NCBI GenBank assembly: GCA_031278315.1
Contig: JAITKS010000029.1
Span: 1-15,386 of the forward strand
Direction: 5' to 3'
DNA: 15,386 bases
DNA from: Planctomycetaceae bacterium
GTDB taxonomy: Bacteria > Planctomycetota > Planctomycetia > Pirellulales > Thermoguttaceae
This document shows, in pieces, positions 7,999 to 13,731 of this stretch (the stretch's first letter is position 1; the number at the start of each line of letters is the position of its first letter). The position numbers were made by a program, and so were the translations under genes. Below the pieces are notes generated by a model that saw only the letters and a program-made list of their open reading frames with translations, made no database searches and was not told where the DNA came from.

Positions 7999-8032
7999 AG
8001 TGATATTGTAATATTAGTGATATTGTAATATT
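7999..8032. repeat. Perfect tandem duplication of a 17-mer
   Basis: AGTGATATTGTAATATT occurs twice in succession (7999-8015, 8016-8032) without mismatch. The unit contains AGTGATATTGTAAT, reminiscent of the CACTGATATATTAC element ends, so it may be a duplicated fragment of one. Confidence 0.9.
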
Positions 8033-8117
8033 AATGTGTGAACAGTATTCGGGTATTGTGTATGTTGACTGTACGCTGCTTTAACAATTATGTAAAATCT
8101 CTAATTAATTGTGATAC

Positions 8118-8132
8118 ATTCGAACAACGAAT
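8118..8132. promoter_or_regulatory. Short spaced palindrome, possible operator
   Basis: ATTCG (8118-8122) and CGAAT (8128-8132) are perfect inverted repeats around AACAA. The site lies about 340 bases upstream of xylA and 410 upstream of recO. It could be a regulator site but is short enough to occur by chance in AT-rich DNA. Confidence 0.2.
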
Positions 8133-8355
8133 ATATAAAGCTGATTGCAAGTGTACTTTTATGATTTATCATTTGTTATTTTCTTATGTGAGTTTCTAAT
8201 AATGATTCTCATCTTGAATAAGTTACATGTTTAATCAATAAAGTATTTTTGCAGAACAAACCCGCAATGTACAGAATTTAATTTTGCAAAATAGTAACAA
8301 ATGACATTCGCTTGTCAAGCACACTAGTAAAAACTGTAATTATAAATAGCAGCAT

Positions 8356-8413
8356 TTAATTTAATCAGAGAAATTTCTCAAAGGTTTCGAGTTCATTTTT
8401 CCTGATATATTAC
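8356..8413. repeat. Short repeat module ending in CTGATATATTAC
   Basis: The left part TTTAATTTAATCAGAGAAAT resembles the element end GTAATATATCAGTGAAAT. The middle has TCTCAAAGGTTTCGAGTT and the right part TTTTTCCTGATATATTAC is an inverse copy of that end. Together they form a 58-base miniature of the inverted-repeat elements elsewhere in the window, though the left end is degenerate. Confidence 0.45.
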
Positions 8414-8425
8414 TAAATCGCGAAA

Positions 8426-8455
8426 TTTAATATAATCAGTTTTAATATAATCAGT
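8426..8455. repeat. Perfect tandem duplication of a 15-mer
   Basis: TTTAATATAATCAGT occurs twice without gap (8426-8440, 8441-8455). The unit is a variant of the GTAATATATCAGT element end, so the end itself has been duplicated here. Confidence 0.9.
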
Positions 8456-8515
8456 GAAAATTTACGAAAGGTTTCAAGTTTATTTTTCACTAACCTTAGT
8501 TTTTAGAAATTCCCT
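8441..8515. repeat. Repeat module containing GGTTTCAAGTTTATTTTT, upstream of recO
   Basis: The order of blocks is AATATAATCAGTGAAAATTT, GAAAGGTTTCAAGTTTATTT, CACTAACCTTAG, TTTTTAGAAATTCCC. Read against the reverse complement of 15262-15346 the blocks align in the same order over about 80 bases, which marks this as a genuine repeat and not chance AT-rich similarity. It ends 26 bases before the recO start, so the recO promoter probably lies within or overlaps it. Confidence 0.6.
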
Positions 8516-8541
8516 TTATAGAAAAAAATAAAAAAATTTTT

Positions 8542-9339
8542 ATGGAAAATGATGAAGCAATTGTTATCCGAAGTACCGACTTTAGCGAAACTAGCTTAAT
8601 AGTAACACTCTTTACAAAACACTTTGGAAAAATCGAAGCAATAGCAAAAGGCGGAAGAAGGCTAAAAAATTCTTTCGAATCTGCTCTTGACATACTCACC
8701 CGAATTAACGTAACATTCATTCTGAAAAAAAATGATACTCTAAATATACTCACCGAATCACAACTAATCAGACGCTTTCACGTACACCAAAATAATCTTC
8801 ACGGTTTATATGCCGCTTATTATGCCGTCGAACTAATAAACACTTTTACCGAAAGAAATTTACCCAATCCGCAGCTGTATAATATCGTAACAGAAAAACT
8901 AAACAATTTCGAAAATCCTGATTCAACAAACGTAACAAATTCAATAAATTACCATATCGCACAATTCAATTACCAACTGCTGCATGAAAACGGTATCCAG
9001 CCTACTCTCAAACAATGCGCCGAATGCGGAAACAAAATCGAAATCATAAATCCATATCAACTAATTCATTTCACACAATCTGCCGGAGGTATAATTTGTA
9101 ATACTTGCACCGAAATATACAGAAATTCAAATCAACATTACTCACTAATAAAACCAGAAACACTAAAATTATTAAATCATTTCGAATCTGAAATAAATAA
9201 TAAAATAAATACACAATCACAATATAAAAATTTCAGTTACACCGCTATTATCGAAACACAAACTTTACTCAATAACTACATCAACTTTCAACTCGGTTTA
9301 CAACCCCGAACCCAAAAATACCTAAAACAATTTAATTAA
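8542..9339 (+). CDS. recO: DNA repair protein RecO
   Basis: A 265-residue RecO, the mediator that helps load RecA on SSB-coated single-stranded DNA in the RecFOR pathway. Residues 1-80 form the N-terminal OB-fold (EAIVIRSTDFSETSLIVTLFT, then FGKIEAIAKGGRR). A helical region follows, and a C4 zinc-binding site is visible as Cys159-x-x-Cys162 and Cys186-x-x-Cys189. The length is normal for the family. The ATG at 8542 is preceded by an A-rich leader with no Shine-Dalgarno sequence; no alternative upstream start fits better, because the OB-fold begins at residue 5. The C-terminal half is unusually rich in Asn, Lys and Ile, in line with AT-rich DNA. The BamD-like gene begins 26 bases after its stop and is probably cotranscribed. 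Confidence 0.93.
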   Translation: MENDEAIVIRSTDFSETSLIVTLFTKHFGKIEAIAKGGRRLKNSFESALDILTRINVTFILKKNDTLNILTESQLIRRFHVHQNNLHGLYAAYYAVELINTFTERNLPNPQLYNIVTEKLNNFENPDSTNVTNSINYHIAQFNYQLLHENGIQPTLKQCAECGNKIEIINPYQLIHFTQSAGGIICNTCTEIYRNSNQHYSLIKPETLKLLNHFESEINNKINTQSQYKNFSYTAIIETQTLLNNYINFQLGLQPRTQKYLKQFN

Positions 9340-9340
9340 A

Positions 9341-9365
9341 AACAAGATTACAAAAGAGGACAAGG
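9341..9365 (+). promoter_or_regulatory. Ribosome binding site of the BamD-like gene, in repeat-like sequence
   Basis: AGAGGA (9355-9360) lies five bases before the ATG at 9366 and supports that start. The 26-base recO-BamD-like spacer reads ACAAGATTACA then GGACAAGGAT, closely resembling the ACAAGATTACA/GACAGGAT array at 4603-4627. The translation signal may therefore have grown out of a dispersed repeat. Confidence 0.5.
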
Positions 9366-11642
9366 ATGTCAATAAAAAATCTTTTTAAATTATTAACGTT
9401 AAAATTACTGTCAACATTTAACGGTTCGACCTTTATAAAATCCGCCGCCGATCCGTTGACTAAATCAATTCTGTTGAACAATTCAACTAACATTGCAGTT
9501 AAGAAACAGCTAAATTTTATTACAATATCTACAATAATATTTACAATCCTTATCGCAGCCGGATGTCAAGCATTGCAAACTAATAATAACGATCCGGCTT
9601 ACTTCGGTCAAACTCCAAACAGCATATTTCCATCGGATACTATCAATACTATCAACATAGATAATAATCCGCCCGCAGCAGTAATAAATCTAAATTCCGA
9701 TACATCTACATCTGTTACATCTGTCCCGATACCAGCTCCAGCTGCGCTGCCATCCGCTTTTGCACCAGTATCTGCAACTATGCCAACACCAATGTCAACT
9801 CCAATGATAACGCCGACGCCTAATGTTACTGCTAATATTACTGCACAACCGAATTCAGTATTGTCGCCAGGATCGAATTCATCGGCTGTATCTAATTCAC
9901 CGTTTCTTGATTTGAATACTAACACTAACGCTAACTCGCCGAATGCATTCTCTCCGAATACGCCGTTAAATTCTGACTCGGTATCAGCGAAATCGTTATC
10001 TAATTATTCTCCTCCTCCTTCTTCTGACCAAAAGACGATTTATGAAAATATTCAGCTGCCGTCAAATTCAGAAAATTTATCATCTGCTTTACCGCATTCC
10101 AACTCAACCAACGTTGAATCAACAAATATTCGTAACGATAATTCTGTCCAGCCTACAGCAGTTATTTCATCGAACTCACCTTTCGGCAATACTAGCAATA
10201 ATTTTCCTGATATAACTCCGCCTGCTGAAAACTTACCTGATGTTTGGGGCGATATGATTCCGCAAACTCAATCAATTTCGCAAGCTGTAGAAAACGAAAA
10301 TCTTGAACGAAATCGATTACTCGAAATAGCTAAAGAAAAACGGTTGCAAGAAGTTGACCCGAAAAAGAAATATTTACAACCGCTTTCTAATCGACTCGGT
10401 CCTTTTGCAGATCGAGAAAATCGCGAAATTATTGATAAAGATATTAATATTATTTCGCCGGTTACTTATATCCAAGAAAATCCGAAAATTTACGATAACA
10501 AACCAATATTCGATTGGGAAAAAGAAGAACAAGCCGCTTTCGATTGGTCAATACTTGATCCGGTAAATTTCTTTAACAAGATAAAACAACGGCTCGGTCT
10601 CGGTATTAACGAAGAGAAAGCCAAAAAATTTATGCAAGAAGGACGCGATATATTGCTAAAAGCTAAACAAAAAACAGACTCATTAGCTCCAAATTTCAGC
10701 AATAGACGTGTAATTCTATCGAAATTATCCAGCAAAGACCGCGATGAATTAGAAAAATTATACAATAAAGCCGGCGGACAATTCGCATTGGCAACAAAAT
10801 ATTTACCCGACTCTTTACTGCAGGAAGACGCTTTATATTTGCAAGGCGAATCATATTTTTTCGGCGGATTTTACACGCGTGCTTTCAACAGTTACCAAAG
10901 TTTAATGGTGAAATATAAACACTCACGTTACCTTGATATTGTATCGCACCGTCTATTTACGATTGCCCGCTATTGGGAAGCAGTTGACAGAAATCGGCGA
11001 TACTCGCAGTTAGTAAATTTGTCAGATGCAAATAATCCTGTTGTCGGCGGTACATTCAGCTACGCAAATAAAGCGTACGAAACAATATTTATTAACGATC
11101 CAAATAATCAACTTGCCGACGATGCTGTAATGGCAATTGCATCTTCTCATTTAGCAAGAGGAAAATATGAAGGCGATACGAGCTACGAAAAAGCTGCTTT
11201 CTATTACAAATATTTAACTGAAAATTATCCGCTAAGTGAACATTTCGATAGTGCCAGAAAAGGTGAATTACTCGCACGAAATGAATCATACATGGGCGCC
11301 GAATATAATGATAAAACTCTAAACGACGCACAAGAATTAGCAGAAATAATCAAACGTACTCAAGTAACAGATAGTTTCGATACCGATAACGACGAAAAAA
11401 AAACAATCACTGGAATAAGCGAAAATATCGTAACGAAAAATGCCGAGCGTGAATGGGTTATTGGTCAATATTACGATAAAAAAGGCTATTACGGTTCGGC
11501 GAAATTGTTTTATCAGAAGTTAATCGAAAAATATCCGCAAACTACTTACGCTGAAAAAGCACGAAATCGAATCGAACAATTAAGAAATAAACCAGACAAA
11601 CCATCTGCTTTTAGTCTCTTCCGAAAAAAGGATACAAAATAA
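9366..11642 (+). CDS. BamD-like outer-membrane TPR lipoprotein with long disordered linker
   Basis: A 758-residue putative lipoprotein. A hydrophobic stretch at residues 49-66 ends in the lipobox ILIAAGC (Cys67). Residue +2 is Gln, so Lol-type sorting to the outer membrane is expected. Unusually, 48 residues precede the hydrophobic core, yet the start is supported by a good RBS and there is no later Met before the lipobox. Residues about 70-310 are a Ser/Pro/Asn/Thr-rich low-complexity linker. Residues about 400-758 are helical: from 456 on there are TPR-like repeats with the BamD/YfiO pattern (LYLQGESYFFGGFYTRAFNSYQSLMVKY; a last repeat ending IEKYPQTTYAEKARNRIEQL). BamD supports outer-membrane protein insertion with BamA; a different scaffold role is possible because the linker makes this protein far longer than BamD. 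It follows recO by 26 bases. Confidence 0.8.
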   Translation: MSIKNLFKLLTLKLLSTFNGSTFIKSAADPLTKSILLNNSTNIAVKKQLNFITISTIIFTILIAAGCQALQTNNNDPAYFGQTPNSIFPSDTINTINIDNNPPAAVINLNSDTSTSVTSVPIPAPAALPSAFAPVSATMPTPMSTPMITPTPNVTANITAQPNSVLSPGSNSSAVSNSPFLDLNTNTNANSPNAFSPNTPLNSDSVSAKSLSNYSPPPSSDQKTIYENIQLPSNSENLSSALPHSNSTNVESTNIRNDNSVQPTAVISSNSPFGNTSNNFPDITPPAENLPDVWGDMIPQTQSISQAVENENLERNRLLEIAKEKRLQEVDPKKKYLQPLSNRLGPFADRENREIIDKDINIISPVTYIQENPKIYDNKPIFDWEKEEQAAFDWSILDPVNFFNKIKQRLGLGINEEKAKKFMQEGRDILLKAKQKTDSLAPNFSNRRVILSKLSSKDRDELEKLYNKAGGQFALATKYLPDSLLQEDALYLQGESYFFGGFYTRAFNSYQSLMVKYKHSRYLDIVSHRLFTIARYWEAVDRNRRYSQLVNLSDANNPVVGGTFSYANKAYETIFINDPNNQLADDAVMAIASSHLARGKYEGDTSYEKAAFYYKYLTENYPLSEHFDSARKGELLARNESYMGAEYNDKTLNDAQELAEIIKRTQVTDSFDTDNDEKKTITGISENIVTKNAEREWVIGQYYDKKGYYGSAKLFYQKLIEKYPQTTYAEKARNRIEQLRNKPDKPSAFSLFRKKDTK

Positions 11643-11653
11643 TAAAAATGAAA

Positions 11654-11758
11654 ATATACTCATTGTACTTTAGAATTCGGTTTTATTTTTTGTAACGAAA
11701 AAGGTGACCGTTCACGGATAAAACTAGAATCGCTTTGAAAGGGCGATCGGATTATTGG
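11654..11758. repeat. 105-base intergenic repeat, copy 1
   Basis: This matches 13399-13502 with seven substitutions and one indel. The body contains TTCGGTTTTATTTTTTG, CCGTTCACGGATAAA and a hairpin ATCGCTT-TGAAA-GGGCGAT (11729-11747). In the other copy the left arm is ATCGCCC; the two C-to-T differences here still allow G-U pairs opposite GGG. It lies between the BamD-like and LptE-like genes. No reading frame is conserved between the copies, and no GTAATATATCAGTG end is seen next to this copy. Confidence 0.8.
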
Positions 11759-11783
11759 CTCATAATCAACTTAATGAAAAAGG

Positions 11784-11799
11784 AACAACAATTGTTGTT
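11784..11799. promoter_or_regulatory. Perfect 16-base palindrome just upstream of the LptE-like start
   Basis: AACAACAATTGTTGTT is its own reverse complement and ends five bases before the ATG at 11805. It occupies the ribosome-binding region, where no Shine-Dalgarno sequence is seen. It could be an operator or a start-occluding hairpin, but its simple composition means chance cannot be excluded. Confidence 0.4.
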
Positions 11800-11804
11800 A
11801 ATAA

Positions 11805-12401
11805 ATGAAAAACTCAAGTCGTGTTTTGGATACTGTTAATAAAGGTTGGACAAATAAGATAGTACCGTATCGAATCGGGATAATTTTTTTCTGTTTAGTA
11901 ACTGCAGCAATTTTAATTTCAGGTTGTAGAACTCTTGGTTACAATGTCGGGATAAAAAGTCCTTACGGCGACGATGTGCGGACGATTTATGTTCCGATAT
12001 TTAAGTCAACTGTCATACAACGTGATCTTGCGGAGCGTTTAACTGAAGCGGTTTGTAAACGTATTGAATCACGAACTACGTACAAAATCGTTTCGAAACC
12101 TACTGCCGACAGTGTACTTGATGGAAAAATTGTATTACGTTCGCGCGGGGTTGCGCTCTCCAATGGTTACAATGATCCGCGGCAAGTAATTGAAAATTTG
12201 TTTGTTGAAGTGCGATGGCAAGATCGCCGTAACCGCGACTTATTAGAGTTTGATCCAATTGCGTGGAATGTTGATAATGCTCGTTTATCTGTGTCAGAGT
12301 ATCTTGTTCCTGAATTCGGTCAATCTGAATTGACTGCCGAACAAGCTGAAATTGACAAAATCGCCAATCAAATTGTCAACATGATGGAATTACCTTGGTG
12401 A
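11805..12401 (+). CDS. lptE: LptE-like LPS-assembly lipoprotein
   Basis: A 198-residue protein with a hydrophobic segment (residues 24-38) ending in the lipobox ILISGC (Cys41), followed by Arg at +2, so it should be lipidated and sorted to the outer membrane. The mature part has the LptE-family layout: LGYNVG, then a strand RTIYVPIFKS, a helix RDLAERLTEAVCKRIESRT, then YKIVSKPTADSVLDGKIV, i.e. the alpha/beta fold that plugs the LptD barrel and helps deliver LPS to the cell surface. Like the preceding lipoprotein it has an extended N-terminus of about 23 residues before the hydrophobic core. The ATG lies directly behind a 16-base palindrome and lacks a Shine-Dalgarno sequence. LptD is not in the window. 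It is separated from the BamD-like gene by a 105-base repeat. Confidence 0.8.
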   Translation: MKNSSRVLDTVNKGWTNKIVPYRIGIIFFCLVTAAILISGCRTLGYNVGIKSPYGDDVRTIYVPIFKSTVIQRDLAERLTEAVCKRIESRTTYKIVSKPTADSVLDGKIVLRSRGVALSNGYNDPRQVIENLFVEVRWQDRRNRDLLEFDPIAWNVDNARLSVSEYLVPEFGQSELTAEQAEIDKIANQIVNMMELPW

Positions 12402-12558
12402 TGATTCTTGTCGATAACAATTAAATTTTTTGTAGAATTTTCAGTAGAATTTTTTCAGTAGAATTTTTGTTTTTCAATTTTTTAGTTTATGAATTTGAAA
12501 ACTAATTTCATTTTCAACTTTATAATTTTATTGTTACAAAGCCGGCTAACTATATTTA
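12402..12558. repeat. Intergenic repeat region before xth: triplicated TAGAATTTTTCAG and a module shared with 15248-15290
   Basis: TAGAATTTT-CAG, TAGAATTTTTTCAG and TAGAATTTTT follow one another (12433-12468). The unit contains TTCAGTAGAAT, a variant of the ATCAGTGGAAT end seen at 15234-15245. Next comes TTGTTTTTCAATTTTTT and GTTTATGAATTT (12467-12494), in the same order as at 15248-15282. This looks like the left half of element E4 with a triplicated end. It fills much of the 157-base gap between the LptE-like gene and xth. Confidence 0.55.
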
Positions 12559-12576
12559 ATGTTCGAATTAACAAAG

Positions 12577-13332
12577 ATGAAATTTATTTCGTGGAATGTG
12601 AACGGGCTGCGTGCTTGTTTGAAAAAGGGTTTTTTGGAATCTGTTTTAGGTTTTAATGCGGATATAATTTGTATTCAAGAGACTAAAATGCAACAGGGTC
12701 AGGCGGAAGTTGACATTGACGGTTATTTACAATTTTGGAATAGTGCAACGAAAAAAGGTTATTCGGGAACGGCTGTATTTAGCCGTGTGAAACCGTTATC
12801 GGAGAAATATGGTATTGGTATTGAGGAACATGATCAAGAGGGCAGAGTAATTACGTTGGAATTTGATAAATTCTTTTTAGTCAATGTTTATACACCGAAT
12901 GCTAGGCAAGGTTTGGTACGTCTTGATTACAGAATGACATGGGAAGATACTTTTCGAGATTTTCTACTTGAACTAGAGCGAATAAAACCTGTAATTATTT
13001 GCGGCGATCTAAATGTTGCGCACAGTGAGATTGATTTATGTCATCCTGAATCGAATCGAGGCAATCCCGGTTTTTCAGATGAGGAACGTTGTAAAATGAC
13101 AGAGTTATTAGAAGCAGGTTTTATTGATTCGTTTAGATTTTTTTATCCTGATGTAAAAGATAAATACTCTTGGTGGAGTTTTAGAAGCAATGCTCGTATC
13201 AATAATGTAGGTTGGCGGATTGATTATTTTATAGTTTCGCGGTGTATTATTAGTAAAGTTACTGACGCTATAATTTATCCTGAAATTTACGGCAGTGATC
13301 ATTGTCCTGTTGGTCTGGAAATCGTGTTATAG
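12577..13332 (+). CDS. xth: Exodeoxyribonuclease III / AP endonuclease (ExoA/Xth family)
   Basis: A 251-residue enzyme that cuts DNA at abasic sites and degrades from 3' ends in base excision repair. It belongs to the endonuclease/exonuclease/phosphatase fold, and the key residues are all present: Asn7 (SWNVNG), Glu35 (CIQETK), Tyr105, Asp144 and Asn146 (CGDLNVAH), and Asp241-His242 (GSDHCPV) near the C-terminus. The WWSFRSNAR...GWRIDYF segment is typical. The start is chosen at 12577 because family members begin MKFISWNVNGLRA; an in-frame ATG at 12559 would add six residues (MFELTK). Neither has a Shine-Dalgarno sequence, so the choice rests on homology alone. The gene stands alone between two repeat-rich gaps. 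Confidence 0.95.
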   Translation: MKFISWNVNGLRACLKKGFLESVLGFNADIICIQETKMQQGQAEVDIDGYLQFWNSATKKGYSGTAVFSRVKPLSEKYGIGIEEHDQEGRVITLEFDKFFLVNVYTPNARQGLVRLDYRMTWEDTFRDFLLELERIKPVIICGDLNVAHSEIDLCHPESNRGNPGFSDEERCKMTELLEAGFIDSFRFFYPDVKDKYSWWSFRSNARINNVGWRIDYFIVSRCIISKVTDAIIYPEIYGSDHCPVGLEIVL

Positions 13333-13379
13333 CCATTCTTTTATCAATCTTGAGAGAATTGCAGCAAATCAATGGCGTA

Positions 13380-13663
13380 GTAATTTTTCAGTGGTAATAT
13401 ATACTCATTGTCTTTTAAAATTCGGTTTTATTTTTTGTAACGAAAAAGGCGACCGTTCACGGATAAAGCTAGAATCGCCCTGAAAGGGCGATCGGATATT
13501 GGGGCAATAATAGTTGTTAATGATTCGAATTTGGATTCGATACTAATCTCCGCATGCGAACTAACCACTAAGCACTAATCCTGACGTCCTTTCAGGGCTG
13601 TTGTGATTAATCCTTAAATTACAACGTATAACGGTGACTGCAAAAATTCCACTGAGATATTAC
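13380..13663. repeat. Intergenic element E3, bounded by imperfect inverted repeats
   Basis: The left end GTAATTTTTCAGTGGTAAT (13380-13398) pairs in inverse with ATTCCACTGAGATATTAC (13646-13663). The interior carries copy 2 of the 105-base hairpin repeat (13399-13502), a module (13512-13570) shared with element E1, and CCTTTCAGGGC (13588-13598), an 11-base exact inverse of GCCCTGAAAGG in the hairpin (13477-13487). It lies 47 bases after the xth stop and 68 before the purB start, filling almost the entire 399-base gap. The left end is the weakest of the set. Confidence 0.5.
13399..13502. repeat. 105-base intergenic repeat, copy 2 (104 bases)
   Basis: This aligns to 11654-11758 with seven substitutions and one single-base gap. 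Its hairpin ATCGCCC-TGAAA-GGGCGAT (13474-13492) has a perfect 7-base stem, followed by CGGATATTGG and not by a T run, so it does not look like an intrinsic terminator. It begins right at the left end of element E3, suggesting that the repeat was captured by, or is part of, the larger element. Confidence 0.8.
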
Positions 13664-13731
13664 GTTTAAAAAATTCCCGTTTACACATTATCAACCAATT
13701 AAACATTACCTAAAAATCAAATAATAGAAAA

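Larger units (their letters stand above)
7778..8541. other. Long divergent intergenic region between xylA and recO
   Basis: This 764-base gap separates two diverging genes and must hold both promoters, but I cannot place -35/-10 boxes confidently. No plausible gene is visible on either strand. It holds tandem duplications (7948-7971, 7999-8032, 8426-8455), a spaced palindrome ATTCG-AACAA-CGAAT (8118-8132) and, in its last 190 bases before recO, two copies of the GGTTTCAAGTTTATTTTT module (8356-8413, 8441-8515). The stretch from 8033 to 8355 shows nothing else recognisable. Confidence 0.6.

Noticed and set aside
7948..8032. Short repeats resembling a small CRISPR array
   Set aside because: The units are directly adjacent with no spacers, differ in length and sequence between loci, and no cas gene is present.
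9608..9925. 105-residue minus-strand open frame, Gly/Val/Asp-rich
   Set aside because: It mirrors the low-complexity linker of the BamD-like gene; its composition is explained by the complement of Ser/Pro/Thr/Asn codons.
11654..11758. The 105-base repeat as an insertion sequence or gene fragment
   Set aside because: It has no terminal inverted repeats of its own, no reading frame conserved between the two copies and no transposase similarity.
13295..13483. 62-residue plus-strand frame running from xth into the repeat
   Set aside because: It overlaps the end of xth and ends in the hairpin of the 105-base repeat; the equivalent frame is not kept at the other copy.
13474..13492. Hairpin as an intrinsic terminator of xth
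   Set aside because: No T run follows on either side within a usable distance and the hairpin belongs to a repeat found elsewhere.
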